The notes: generated by a model from the sequence alone, not told the origin. A DNA stretch of 64,000 bases from Paramecium tetraurelia (GCF_000165425.1 NW_001799411.1:218879-282878); one strand, 5' to 3'; shown: positions 23,927 through 37,545, numbered from the stretch's first letter. Program-made: numbers and translations.

Positions 23927-26507
23927 ATGAAGAGGAGTGAATAAATTAATAGTAATTTCTAGATCATATGATATTCTACTAGAAGCAATCTCTATAAGAG
24001 AAGCACAAGAAGTTGAAAACCAACTGCTAAAATAAAATCATTGCTAAGTTTTAGGTTTTTTGAAGCATGAATAGAGATTATATCAAAGTGAAATTACAAT
24101 TAACTTGAGTGAAAATTCTGAATTAATCTTTGTTAAAGAGGGAGAAGTTCTTTCAATGTAAGTACTCCAGTTCAACTCTAGTTAAAAATATATTGATCAT
24201 AATACCATTTTGAATATTAGTCCTAATTTTGAACAACTTAAGAGATTATTTTGGGTTGGATAGACCAATAAAAAGGGATAGAAGATTGGGAAATGGAATG
24301 CATTTTGGAGAGGTGAGAACCTTAATGTTGGAGGGTGTTACTATGATAACGGAGAAAAATATGGAAAATGGATTGAATTATTTGAGAATTATTGGGAGTA
24401 ATTATCACGCAAAATATAAGTAAAGCCTAAGTCACATACTAAGGCTATTATGAAAATAATAAGAAACAAGGGTATTGGAAAATTCTTTCTAGTGACACAG
24501 AAATGTAAATTAGAATTAAAAATATTAAATTAGTGGGGGTGGAGAGTATGAAGATGGGGAAAAAACTGGATATTGGGTTGATATTTACGAAAATTATAGT
24601 AGGTTGGCAATCTTATTTATATCTTTTAGTTGGTGTAAGGTTACAGAGAGAGGGAAATATAAGAATGGGAAGAAAATAAAGGAATGGATTTAAATATATC
24701 AGAATAAAATAGTGTTTATTAAATTCTTTATAAATTAGAGGAGCTGGAACCTATAATGATGATTATGTTAAAGCAGGACAGTGGTCTGATTTGCATGAAA
24801 ACTTTTATGAGTATATTAGAAACTAAAGAGTTTAGTTGGTGTCAAGTGACCCATGAAGGAAAGTATTAAAATGGGATAAAAAAAGGATAGTGGAAGACAA
24901 TTTTTGAATAAAAAACGCTGTGAGAATTTTATTATAATCTTAGTGCATAAGTAAACTACAAAGAAGGAGGAATAAAGGATGGAGATTGGTGTGAGATTTA
25001 TAACAACTTCTCTATGTAATAATTCTATTAATTTTTATAGAAATAATTAGACAAAATACATTTGCAAATATAAAGATGGGAAGCCATGCAAATAATTGCA
25101 TATAATTGATAAAATCCATACTATGTATTATTTCAAATATAATAAATAAGTGGAGGTGGGACATTTAATGAAAATGGAATGAAAAATTGGAAATGGATAG
25201 AAATACACGAAAATTATTAAGAGTTATACATACATAAATAAAATATATTAGTTACGGTAAAGTGACTTATGAAGGAATATATAACAATGAAAGAAAAGAA
25301 GGAAAATGGCGCACTTATTATAATTACTTTTTAATGTAATTATTTTATTTGATTCAATATTTAGAGGTGGAGGGTGTTATTAATTTGGATTAAAGTTTGG
25401 CAATTGGATTGATTTACATGAACATTTTTAAGAGTAAATTCACAATTTATTCGAATAGTTCATGTTAGGTGAGTTTTAAAGGAGAGTACAAAAATGGAAA
25501 GAAAATTAAAAGGTGGGATACATTATATAAATAAGAAATAATGTAAATGAAAACTGTATTAATTCTTTAGAGGAGGAGGTTAATATGATGAAAATGAATA
25601 CAAAATCGGAAGATGGATTACTTTAGATGAAAATTTTGGAAGGTAGAAAATATTAGTTTAATTTATCAGTCTTTGTTAGGTTACTTGGAATGGATAATAC
25701 AGTAAAGGAATTAAATTTGGAAAATGGGAAATCTATTTTAAGAATTAAATTATGTATTTTGAAATCTATTAATATAAGTGGAGGCGGAATCTATGATTAT
25801 AAGGGTACAAAATAGGGCCAATGGATTGAATTACATTCTCAGTTTTGGGAGTAAGAACCTCTTAATAATTAGCTAATAATGCATCAGATTTAGTGGAGAG
25901 TATTTTGATGGAAGAAAACAGGGATTTTGGGAGACATTGTAATAGAATAAAAGAATGTAGAATCAAATATTGTTAAATTTAGTGGAGGAGGAAAATATGA
26001 TTTAGATGGCATGAAGTAAGGTAAATGGATTCAATTGCATCAAAAGTTTTTGAAGTACTTGATTTATGCTTAAGAAAGGAATAATCTATTTTTTATTGGG
26101 GATTATGTGGATTCTAGAAAATGTGGAAAATGGGATGCCCTATTGGATCAGAAATTAATGTTAGTTTAATTTACATATTAGAGGATGTGGTTTGTATGAT
26201 GATAATGGATTTAAAATTGGAAATTGGATTGATTTACATGAGCCTTATATGAAGTAAGGAATAGTAATTGATCATAGCACTTGCATTAGTTATTTGGGGA
26301 AGTACAACAATGGAAGGAAAGAAGGAGAATGGAAGACCTTTATTTAATATCAGCAGATGTATAGGAGATTGATTATTCACATATAGCGGAGGAGGGCATT
26401 ATGATGAAAATGGATAAAAAAGTGGAAAATGGATAGAATTGGATGGGAATTATAACCAAAATATATTAACTAGAGAGGCAGAATATCAAAATGGTATAAA
26501 GTAGTGA
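23927..26507 (+). CDS. MORN-like tandem repeat protein with about 11 repeats
   Basis: The N-terminal about 90 residues are helical (MKRSEQINKAISIREAQ, after removing an intron near 23952-23982). From about 24235 to the stop, a unit of about 45-48 residues recurs about 11 times. Each unit has a first half like GKYNNGRKEGEWKT and a second half like GGGHYDENGQKSGKWIEL. The Tyr-x-x-Gly...Gly-x-Trp spacing recalls MORN repeats, which bind membranes or scaffold cytoskeleton in protists, but the unit is about twice as long. Almost every repeat is cut by two short introns at equivalent places: after the Met before GGG, and between the repeats. The last repeat is truncated before TGA 26505-26507. The family is not identified with certainty. 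Confidence 0.75.
24235..26505 (+). repeat. coding tandem repeat array (about 200-bp units including introns)
   Basis: About 11 imperfect repeats, each made of two exons of roughly 70 bp and two introns of 20-35 nt. The second exons all begin with a Gly-rich codon run (GGAGG-type) after an AG acceptor, and end in codons for Leu-His-Glu-x-Phe or similar. Repeats differ substantially at DNA level, so the array is old. Confidence 0.7.
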
Positions 26508-26616
26508 GGTTGTTTAATATAAATATATACAATTTTTGAGTTTTTTTAAATAGTATTGAGGTTTGAACAAATTTATATATAATTGGTATGAGTATTTGTT
26601 TAATAAATTAAAATAA

Positions 26617-29600
26617 ATGGGAAACACCCAAGGGACACCAAGTGATTTGGACTCATTTAGGAAATATGCTGGACTAACAATTAAGCATGTTATGATGCTG
26701 AGGTACAAGTTGTATAATAGGAATAGGGAACGGCTGGAAATGTTATCGGAGGCGGATTTAAGTATAACAAAGGACGCATTTTCTTTGGCGATGAAGACAA
26801 AGGAGGAGGAGACTGAAAGGGTATAAGTAATATATATAATAAAGATATTTCGTATATTTGATTTGAGCAGTTCAGGTAAAATAGAAACATTAGAGTTTGT
26901 GTGTGCATTGTCATTGATGGCCTATGCAAATCTAAGGGTATGTAATAATGATGAGATAGGAAAAATGTGATTTAATGTTTGGGTTATATGACTTTGATCG
27001 AAATAGAACGATGAATAAATAGGAGTTGATCATATTGATAAAGACAGTTCTAACAACAGTGAATGCCATATCGTCGAAAGGAGAATGTTCAATATAAGAG
27101 GCAGTTGGGATAGCATAGGTCATTTTGGATCGTTATGACACAAATGGAGATGCTTCAATATCAGCAAAAGAGTTCTACAGTTTCGTTTCCAAAGATCCTG
27201 ATATAGTGAAAATGTTATTAAGCTATGGATTAATATCAATACAGGATTTGAGATTCAATTTTGGTGAGCCTTAGAATAGTGAGTTGCCAGTGCCTGAGGC
27301 AGACAGTGATTTAGAAAATGAAATATATAAGAGCAGGATTATAAAGACAGCAGAGGATGAAGGAGTGGCTTTGGGATTAGAGACTTAGATGAAAGGGAAT
27401 GGGATTGAATAGCTGGCTTGGTATTAGTAATTATCAAAGGATAATATGATTATGGATCCAGATGATCCTGAAGATGTAAATGGGAATCCACCGAATGCAA
27501 CTTTGGAGATTGATCATGTCTATGGATTTAGATGTTTTGATACTAGAAACAACATCAAATATTCAACCGAGAATGAATTGTTGTATCACACAGGTAGTTT
27601 AGTGATCAAAGACGGAGAGAAGTAGGAATTCTTTATGGAACACACTGACGATGTGACATGCTTGGATGTATGGGAACATTTGGTGGCAACTGGATAGATG
27701 GGGTCAAAGCCATCCATATTTGTATGGGATTCAAGGTCAATGGAATTGAGAGCAGTATTTAGAGGAGTGTTAACAGTAGGAGTAAGCAATCTATGTATAT
27801 CGAATGACGGAAGGAAGTTGGCAGCAGTGGGGATGGATGAAGATCAATGTGTTGTTGTGTATGATATAGAAAAAGGGTCTTAAACGAGAATGAATGGGAG
27901 GAAGGATGAGTCTTTGTTGGCTAATGGAAAAGGGCCTATTGTTGAGATATTTGATATCAAGTTTGAAAAATCTGATAAGTAGATTGTGATTGCATGTATG
28001 GGAGAAGTGAATTTTGTTACTTATGACAACAATGTATTAAGAGTAGTAAAGGGGATGTGGGATTCTAAATATTGTTCCTATTAAGCTATTTTATCGATTG
28101 GATTGTTGGAGAATGCGGTGGTGGTAGGATCATTTAAAGGATATTTGCTCTTATGGAGAGTGGGTAGAACTACAATGGCTATTCCTGATGCTCATAAGGG
28201 ACCTATTACAACCATTCATACCTGTAGTAAGAAGATTATGATCTTGACTGGAGGAAAAGATGGTTAAATTGGATGGTGGGACCACAATCTGAAGAAGATT
28301 AGAGCTTTCAATCTCGCCAATTAGAAAGATATTTAATTAAACAATATCAAAATTACTGCTTTGTATGAGAATATGGATTAAACTGCTATTTTGATAGGAA
28401 CGAGAGGAGGATAGATCTTGGAACTTAAAAACAGTGAATTGAAAGTAAGAGTAAATTCACATTTCGATGGCAAATTGGAAGCTTTAGTGTGTCATCCTAC
28501 AAAAGATTTATTTTACACTTCTGGTGAGGATCAGATGTTGATGTTATGGGATCTGAGTACTAAAGAATTGAAGGAAAAGAAGAAATTTGATTATTGTATT
28601 AAGACTTTAGATGTCAATGATAAGTATTTGGTTGGTGGATGTGGCAATGGTAATGTTCTACTATTGGAGCCTTACAAATTAACACTTTTGTAAGATTTCA
28701 AAGACAGAGATAGTGAAATCACGTGTATTAGAATTGTGGATGAATATTTAATTGCATTTTACTCATCACCATATTATGAATTCTTTGTTTATAGTATCAG
28801 GTAGAAGTTTAAGAAATTGTTATCCATTCCAGGCAGACCTGGTAATTGCACATCTATTGATTATTCAATGACCAAAAGGATTTTAGTCACTTTTGATAAT
28901 CAATAATTGTGGTGTATTGATTTGGATCAGAGATAATTGATTAAATACAAGGAAGATGATTGGAAATCCTTTACTTCTATTTATGGATGGTAGATAAAAG
29001 GAGCTTGGCCATAGAAGGCTGATGGAACAGAAATCATTACGACTGATAGAGATAGCACAAAATCAGTCCTAGCGATTGGGGACAAATATGGATAGATAAA
29101 ACTATATAAGTATCCTGCTTACAAATTAAACTGCAGTTTCTATCGTTATTTGGGTCATAGTGGTAGAATCAGTAAGCTAAGATTCTCATTTAATGATAAA
29201 TGTCTCATTAGTCTTGGAGAGAATGAGAAAAGCATAATTCAATGGAACTTTCAGGTCGAACAGAATGTCGTGGAAAGAAGTAGTACAGCTCATTCAAGGA
29301 ATCGAAGTGCTTTCAAATCAGAGTTAGATCAGTTTGATGATCAGATGGATGGTAATGATAACTAAAAGACTAACAAGCCATTCCTGGATTAAATCAAAAT
29401 GGATGAGGCTGAAGAAGAATCAATGAAGTTACCTGTTAATTATCTTAATTTGCGATATATCTTTGGAGTGTCCACCAGTTATAAAGGGAACACTCTATAT
29501 TAACAACTGAAATATGCTGGTCAACAAAAGATCGTTTATCCAATTGGTTGCATTTGTGTGATATTGGACACCAAAATCGATTAGACTGCACCCTATCGTA

Positions 29601-32600
29601 AACAGAATTTCTATTATGGACATACGCAATTAATATTATGTTTGAGTGTACATCCAAAAAGTCAGATAATAGCAACTGGAACTGTTGGTGATGAAATCAA
29701 TTTATGGGATGTGGACACACGTCAGACATTAGTTCATATTAGAGGGTATCATAAGAATGGGATTAAGAATTTGAAGTTTAGTATTGATGGCACATTGTTA
29801 TTGACTTGTGGTTCTGATCAATTTAACTCAATTTGTGTATATGATTGGTAGGCAAACAGAATTATTTGTAATTCAAAAGTAGATAAGTCCCCCTTAACTG
29901 ATTGTTGTTTTCTGGGTAACCCAAAGGTCATTTAATTTGTAACTGTGGGTAAATACATGAGAGTATGGGAAATTAAGGGGAGAAACCTATCTTTTGATTA
30001 GTTTCCAGGGTAATTAAGTGCAGTAACCTTTGCTTTCAACAGTGAATTGGTATGTGCAAATGACTAAGGAGAGCTAATGGTAATCAAGAATAAGCAGACC
30101 AACAGAATTCTGGGTCACTCAGGTAGAGTGAATGTACTTATAGCAGTAAAACAGAATTTGTATTCTGGTGGTGATGATGGTAAGATTATTTTGTGGCATT
30201 CCATATAGAATTAATTATAGTAGATCTAGTAGTTCATGGAAACTCAAACTCCTCCTTTATTATCTATGGATATAAGGAATGATAACATAGTGTTTTTAAC
30301 AAGCACTTGTGATATAAAGGAATTGGTGATCACAGCACAGATACATTCTATTGATATCATTAAAGGCCACGGGGATGAAGTCAAGGGATTGGCAGTTTCT
30401 AAATACAAGGTTTATACTTGCAGCAGTGATCGAACAATTAAGGTGTGGGATATCCGTAACAGGGTTTGCTCGTTAAATAGTGAGCCATATCAATTTCAAT
30501 TAAGATCTATTGATGTTTATAATAATTTAATAGTTTGTGGAGATTCAAAAGGATTTCTGTATTTGTTAGATGAGAAGCTTTCGCCCTTGGGGAGTGCGTC
30601 AACCAATTTCAATTTGAAATAAAAAACTATAGCTTATGAGATATCCAGAGTTAAGTTTGATCCAAAAGGAAAGAGAGTGTGTGTTGGAGCCTAAGGTGGT
30701 CCATCACATGTTGAAATTTGGACGATAAGTTAGGCTGATAACAGTTACAAGTTTGATAAAGAGAAGTAGATTATCAATTGTGGTTTTACAGGAGGTATTA
30801 TGCAAATGGATTGGTCTGAGGATGGCACTCATATTTTGGCATCATCTACAAATTATGAATTGAAATGCATATCCCTTCCTAAATAACGTGATGTTTAGTA
30901 TAATTACGATATCAAATGGCAGACTTGGTCTTGTATTTATGGTCCTGGATTACAGTACATATATCCACATAATCCTGGAGAGGACATAACCTCAGTTTGG
31001 TTGCACAAAACTAAGGAGGTGAAAAGTGAGACTGGTAATGTTAAGGAGTTCGTTTTTGTGACTGGAGATCAGTTTGGCAATATCTCTTTGTTTCAGTATC
31101 CAATCACAGGCAGATGTTGCAGAACATACAAAGGACATAGTGGACCAATAAATTGGATTCAGTTTTGCATGGAAACTGAGGCCAAATAATATGCCATTTC
31201 AATAGGTCAGAAGGCAATCATGGTTTGGTAATTGGAAATAGATGAACCAACAGTTTTGGATCCAGAAACAGAGAAATTATTGGGAATCAATGTGTAAGCA
31301 TAGAAGAAGACTGGATTAGAGAAGTATGGGATTCCTCAATAATAATAAGCCAAAGATGAAGAATTTGTTGATAAGATTTCTTTAAAACCTTGGGCTTCTA
31401 ATATTAAGGAGCCTTCCTCTTACTACAAGGATCCAATAAATTAGAATACTCCTCCATTAATAGATCTGGAATTGGAACATGCATTTGGTTATAGAGGAAA
31501 CGATTGCAAAAACAATATTAGATTCTTGAAGTCTGGCAATATTGTCTATCATTCTGCTTCATTGGGCATAGTTTTGGATATGAATATAAATCAACAGAAG
31601 ATATTCAATATGCATGAAGATGATATCATATCCATGGACTTACACTAGGACGGCATAAGAGTGGCAACTGGAGAAATAAATTCAGGAGTAATCTATGTAT
31701 GGGATAGTAATACTCTGTAACCATTATGCAAATTTTCTTAATTAACCAAGGGGATCAAATCACTTCATTTCTCTCCATTTAATCAACTGGTGGCAGTGGC
31801 AATGGATGAATTTTCGACTATCGCTATTTTCGAAATTAATACAAAGAGTGAGAGTGGGGGTTCTTTGTCATTCAAATACCAGTCAGGAAGATAAGTCATT
31901 AACGAAATTAAATGGATGAATGAAAATACATTCTACACTATTGGTCCCTACCATTTAAAGGAATGGGCCTACTCATCTTAAATGGTTATAACCAAAATCC
32001 CATTACAAGATAAACTGATCTTGAATACATTCCTAATCGATGAAGAAGAGATTTATCTTGCAGATAATAGAGGGAAGGTCTTGATTTATTAGAAAAAGGT
32101 CTTGTAACACACTCTTGAACATCACACTCAACAAGTGGATGCCCTATTTAAGACTAAGGAGTATTTGTTCACAGGAGGGAAAGATCAACTTATAACAATC
32201 TATGATGCCAAATAAATAAGGGAAGAATTCTTAATCTAATTTAAATTGCTGGATTTAATTAAGTTAGCATTCTAACCAAATATTAAAAGTGTTTGTTACT
32301 TTGAAGATAAATTGGTTGTGGGTACTGTCGGATGTGAGATTTGGGAGTTAAGTATGAAAGATGCCAAGATCACTAGTCAAACTAAATTCGTTCCCAAGAT
32401 TATGATGAAAGGACATTATGCACCTTAAATCCAGAGTGAATTATGGGGATTGGCTATTGAAGGTGACTTTGTCTATTCATGCGGAGATGATGCAACTCTT
32501 AGACAATGGAGTGTGTCTCAAAGGAAATAGACTCTATTCATTAGGACTGTCTAAGACTCCAATTTTGTGGATATTAAACCAGATGAAAATGGAGTGTATC

Positions 32601-33348
32601 CTGATAGTGTAAAAGGACGTTCTATCGCTGTTAATTCGGATTTCATTGTTGTAGGATTCAAAGATGGGGGAGTCAGAGTTTATGATAGAGAATTGAAATA
32701 AAAGAGCTATTTCAAAGTAGCCAAAGATTGGATCTCAGATATTAAATTTTCACCCAACAATGAATACATAGCATTCGGGTCGCATGACAATTGCATCTAC
32801 ATTTATAGATTACCAGAATTTGTGGTTCATTTGAAACCACTCCGAAAACATAGTTCATTCATCAAAAACATTGACTTCAGTGTGGATAGTACCAAATTGA
32901 TATCCACATGTGGTAATTATGATTTGATCTTCTGGGATATAACTACTGGTAAGTAGATGCCTCAGGGTCGTAATATCTTGAGAGATGAAAAATGGTCCAC
33001 TTTTACCAATACTCTTGGATGGCCAGTCCAAGGCATATGGAAAGATGATTATAATGGTTAGGAGATCAATTGTGTTTGTAGATCCACTTCCACCTTTGCT
33101 CCCAAATAGCCAGACAACTATTATTTATTGGCTGTAGGCAATGACTTTAACGAGGTGCTCTTATATAGGTAATGAGTTCGTCGATATGTAGATATCCATG
33201 TATAAATAAGAAATCTGAACCCGTTTAAAGAAGGGGCCATTCCTCCCCGATTTCGCAGGTGAAATTCACTCAGGATGATCAATATTTGGTGACTATGGGA
33301 GGGGAAGACATGACCATACTTTTGTGGAGAGTCATAAAAAAGTTATGA
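26617..33348 (+). CDS. EF-hand plus triple EML-type WD40 protein (EML5/6-like)
   Basis: About 2200 residues. The first 250 hold EF-hands, with loops DFDRNRTMNKQE and DTNGDASISAKE; the second has all canonical calcium ligands. Three EML modules follow, each opening with a HELP-type block (about 27520 GFRCFDTRNNIKY, 29456, and 31472 AFGYRGNDCKNNIRF), then WD40 blades ending in Trp-Asp. Module ends carry the EML signature of a KLYKYPA or LFQYP strand, then GHSG and a final QW or LLWR blade. Human EML5/EML6 likewise have three tandem modules; EML proteins bind microtubules. Introns are near 26824-26847, 26938-26959 and 33169-33191. The N-terminal EF-hands, absent in animal EMLs, suggest calcium-regulated microtubule binding, perhaps ciliary. 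Confidence 0.9.
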
Positions 33349-33365
33349 AATTTATATTCATAATT

Positions 33366-33619
33366 ATCATTCATTGTCTTAAATATCATCTTCTTCTTCT
33401 TCCTCTGGGTTCTTCTTGACCTTCTTCACACCTTCAGCTCCCTAAGTATCTACTATTGAATAATCTTCAATTGTTAATACTTATGTCCTTCGTCTTCTCC
33501 TGAATCATTCCGTGTGCCTTCTTCAACTCATCCATCAATTGCACTATATTCTAATACTGGTATTCTTCATTTGCAATTTCAACTCCATTATTGTTAATTG
33601 TTACTTTCAACAATGACAT
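33366..33619 (-). CDS. small acidic-tailed protein
   Basis: ATG at 33619, one 28-nt intron near 33447-33474, TGA at 33366-33368; about 75 residues. It starts MSLLKVTINNNGVEIANEE, continues as a helix, and ends in an acidic tail (NPEEEEEDDIQDNE). The size and strand-helix-acidic tail pattern loosely recall GON7 of the KEOPS tRNA-modification complex, but this is a weak guess. It converges on the EML gene with 17 bp between stop codons. Confidence 0.6.
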
Positions 33620-33685
33620 TTTGTATATTTATATTATAATTAATATACTTGATTTGATTTATTAAAATAATAATTATTTTTACCA

Positions 33686-34155
33686 ATGGATTAGTAGGAT
33701 TATCACAAGATTGACCCAACCATCATTGAAGACCCTATGTTGGATGATGGATACACTAGGTATTAACCTTGATGTTACCATTAAATTAGAAAGTTCGGTG
33801 CCTACAAACCCAAATTCCATGGAACAACTCCAGGCTATTACCCATTCGAATGCATTGATTACTTTTATGTTGTGTTGATGACTCTCTTTACTTGGGGAAT
33901 GTGTTTGCCCATATGGTACGGATTAATTGAAGCCGGTAAAACTACTTAAATATCCAATTAATAGCCAAGGGAAATTCGAAATAGTATGCAATTGTGTGTG
34001 CAGTGGTCTTTGTAGGATTCTATGTTATTCAAGCCTTGGCTACATACTATGGTGGTAGAATGAAGAAGGTCATTGAAAATCAAATGATCGAGGATAAATT
34101 AAAGGAGATGTAACAAAAGGAACTTGAGAAGTAAAAACTTCTAGCAGCCATTTGA
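33686..34155 (+). CDS. two-helix membrane protein of unknown function
   Basis: About 136 residues after removing two introns (near 33759-33788 and 33932-33960), both restoring frame. The N-terminal half is polar and contains FHGTTPGYYPFE. Two hydrophobic helices follow (YVVLMTLFTWGMCLPIWYG and an AIVCAVVFVGFYVIQAL-type stretch), then a basic/acidic coiled tail rich in Lys, Glu and Gln. Divergent from the small acidic-protein gene, 66 bp between starts. Not recognised. Confidence 0.7.
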
Positions 34156-34260
34156 ATATTAATTATATTACAAACGATATTCATTGTCATTAGTATTCGT
34201 TAAGAACTCTGTTAAAACACGTTAATCCCGTTGTCACTGTTATATGTTTTATTAATAATT

Positions 34261-35234
34261 ATGTTTTATTAACAATTCAAAGAATACCCCAAAAATTCAT
34301 AAAGAGAAAAGACTCAATAAGAACGTAAGACTATCAAATCAATGGATTGGAATTGCAATGGGAGCTATTTGGCTACATCAAGTGATTCCACTATTAAAAT
34401 TTGGTCCTTCGATGGAAATAACATCAAGAGATCAACCGATTTGAAGCAAGGTTCAGAGCAATTGGAGAAGTTGTTATTTCATCCAACACAACCAGACATA
34501 ATAGCATCCATTACTAAGGAGTACGTGAAGATTTGGGATATTCGCACAAAATAGAGTGTGAGACAAGAGAAGAAGGAATAAATGGGTATTGCCTGTTGGA
34601 GCCCTAATGGCAATGAATTGGCAGTGGGTACCAAATAGAATAAGGAAACACAGATAATGTTTTTAGACATGTAAGGAGGAGAGAGATAAATAATGTATTA
34701 GCCAAAAGATAAAGATAAGAATTTCGAGTTAAAGAATATTATGTATGACAAAGATGTGTTTGTCGCAGTTGGTTAACAAAATGGAGTTGGTATGATTTAA
34801 TTTATGGATGTCAACAATCCTCAATTGCCTCCTCTTCATTAGATGGAAGCTCATAGAGCTGGGATTACTTAATGCAAATTCAGTAAGGATGGCTAGCATA
34901 TGTATACTGGTGCCTAGGATTCTCTGATTATATTGTGGCAATTACCAGATTTTGTTGTGTGCAGGATAATTGATGACAGTGGAATCAGAGATTAAGTCGA
35001 TGTCTGTTTTTGACAGTAAATACATAGCAGCCATTGGTTTGGAAGAATAGGCATACATCTATTAGGTGGACAGATGTTTGGCTGGTAAGACAGAATCATA
35101 TAGATTCCATTAAATTAGAGGGATAACCATCTGATCTTTGTTTCCATCCTAACAAATTCATCTTGGCAATCGTCTGTTAGGACAAGAACAAATAGGAGAG
35201 TGTGATACATTTATATGGTAATTTGGGTGTTTGA
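34261..35234 (+). CDS. WD40 protein, THO complex subunit 3 (TEX1)-like
   Basis: About 310 residues forming WD40 blades: DWNCNGSYLATSSDSTIKIW, then a blade with HPTQPDIIASITKEYVKIWD, CWSPNGNELAVGTKQ, and C-terminal CFHPNKFILAIVCQDKNK. Order and blade content follow THOC3/TEX1, part of the THO/TREX mRNA export complex. A 34-nt intron is inferred near 35084-35117. Between about 34965 and 34990 the frame changes by one base with family-like sequence on both sides and no fitting intron; this may be an error or lesion. The region just upstream has a direct duplication of TATGTTTTATTAA (34242 and 34259), giving two nearby ATGs; only 34261 is in frame. Confidence 0.75.
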
Positions 35235-35293
35235 TTATATATATGGTATATTAATTGATATGTAGCTATTAGAATGTGAATTTGAAGATAATA

Positions 35294-37545
35294 TCATTTC
35301 TTTTTTGATTTACGCCTTTCCAAAAACTTTTTCATCCAAATATGCTCCTTCACTTGTTTAAGTGGAAATCTTTTGAGTGGATCTACTTCAAATAATCCAG
35401 CAATGAGTTCTTTCACATCATCATTTATGCATTGCCAGAACTCGTCTTAAATGTCATAATTGCCATTTATGATATTCTCTTTGATTTCCAATGGTATTTC
35501 TGAATAGAAAGGTGGATAACCACATAGCATAAAATACAGAACTCCTCCCAAGGCAAAGTTATCAATTTTTGATGTCAATTCTTTACACTATTGATAAACC
35601 TCAGGTGCAATATAATTCATGGTTCCACACTCAAACTTCTCTTTCCTCTCATTCAAAGTGGATAAATAATTGGCAAATCCGAAATCAATTATCTTCACCT
35701 ACTTGATCTTGTTCTGATTCAACACTATCATAATGTTCTCCGGCTTGATGTCTCGATGTACAATCCCCATTGAATCAATGCATTACAAGGCTTCAATCAG
35801 CTATGACAATACTAAGGCAGCCTCTTCTTCTGCGAGGTACTTCCTCTCCTCCACATAATCATAGAGGTCTCCATCCTTTATTAATTCTGTAACTAAATAG
35901 ATGTGACTTCTATTCTCAAAACTCTCTACCGATCTTACGATATATGGATGATTAATCAATTTCATGATATCCACCTCATGCTTTATTGCCTCCACTTAAT
36001 TTTATGAAATCTACTGTTTATTGATGATCTTCAATGCATAGGTCTCCTTAGTCAACTTGTCCTAACATTAATACACTATAGATGATTGTCCCTGCCCAAT
36101 CTTCTCCAAAATGGAATACTTTTTGCTTATCTCACCACTCCAATACAAATATAATAATTACTTATTATAAGCTTGCAATGCATTCGACCACAGTCTAAAT
36201 TACTTATCATCTGAACATTCGTAACTCTTACTGTTATATTACTTCCCAACATGCAATATTTTGAAACCATATTTCTAAACTTATTAGTCCACTTTTTCCT
36301 CGATTATCAAACCCTATAAACAAATTACTTTTGAAGGTTTCTCTCCTTTTTTACGAAATTCTAATAGCACATGTGGATAAAGTTCGCAATATTTCTATTT
36401 TATTTCTTTTTTCTTTGAAATTCTATACAAGTCTCCTGAAGTTATCAATATTCTATTTTGTATTCATCGCATTATTACAGTTATTTATAGTTTAATTATT
36501 TATCTGTGACCCCCCAAATGTTATAGTTAAATGCTGTATAAAGTGGTTGGATTAAGTTGGGATGTTTTGCAATAAATGTCTAGAATTCTTGCAACGACAA
36601 TAATTAATCGTGCTTGTTCTTATACACTAAGTCTACGTATTTCTTAATCAACAAACTTTAATTGACACACATTTCCATCTTTTAACCATCAACCTTACTT
36701 ATTTTTATTATTATTTACTTAAGCTGTTATCATCAATCCAAATCGTTTTTAAGGAGTACCATTTTCTTAGATCATACTATCTTACACAAAAAGGGCATCC
36801 GATTACTTTGAAAAACAACTCTATAACCCTTCTGAGATTATTTTATGCGAACTCTCGAACTGCTACTCTGAAATATTCTAGCTCTATTTTCTTAGTTGTT
36901 AAACTGATTCATTATTCAGATGCATAACATACCTGACTATTCCAAGATATCTGCACTATTCTTATACTTTCGATGCCGATGCTTACGTCGATTGCCAAAA
37001 TCATCTATAATCAAAGATTCATCTAAAAATAGCTAGTCTTCACATATCTTCTTCAATTCGTATTGAGGATAGTTCTGCATCTATTTCTATCTAACACCTA
37101 ACATACCATTTATAAAAAGTCACTCTTTGCTATTACCTTCTAGTTCTGCAAATCGTAAAGCTGAAACAAATTCACAATTCGCTATTCATCTGAACACTTA
37201 ATGTACATTTCCATTCCTGCTAAAAACTCATCAAAATTCATATAATCTTCTTGCTTGTTCGTGAATTTATTGAAGATTTGTTCTCCCCAAAATCCCTACA
37301 TTAATAATCTATATGCTACAAACTATTATTTAGAAAAAGGTATTGAAGGTATCTCTACTTAACATTAAGTTACTCTATCTGGAAGCAAGGTCTTTGAAAA
37401 TAAGAATCAGCATATCCAGTTCAAAATCATCGACTACACTCTAATTTCAATATTTACATTTCCCCAAGTATTTTTGAGCAATCAATTTATGAGTATTGCG
37501 TTTCTTTGGTTTTCTTTGAATTCCACACTTTAATGCACCTCCCAT
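35294..37545 (-). CDS. EF-hand-like / PH / protein kinase fusion (CDPK7-like architecture)
   Basis: About 690 residues. The ATG at 37545 gives MGGALKCG, a possible N-myristoylation start. The first half is an EF-hand-type fold (for example LLSLQEFQTFIAKHPNLI and NFDEFLAGMEMY), but loops lack most acidic calcium ligands. It joins a PH domain (SGDLYRISKKKE) through a 26-nt intron near 36449-36474 in the correct frame. The C-terminal CAMK-like kinase has IGQGQSSIVYQC, ALKIINK, VHRDIKPENIM, DFGFANYL and GTMNYIAPEV. EF-hands, then PH, then kinase is the order described for apicomplexan CDPK7. Several further introns of 24-30 nt are needed in the first half. Membrane recruitment through PH and myristate is inferred. 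Confidence 0.85.

Noticed and set aside
24235-26505. CRISPR-like periodic array
   Set aside because: The periodicity is coding (protein repeat with introns), repeats diverge in DNA sequence, and the genome is eukaryotic.
33366-33619. Firm GON7 assignment
   Set aside because: Similarity is limited to size and an acidic tail, which many proteins share.
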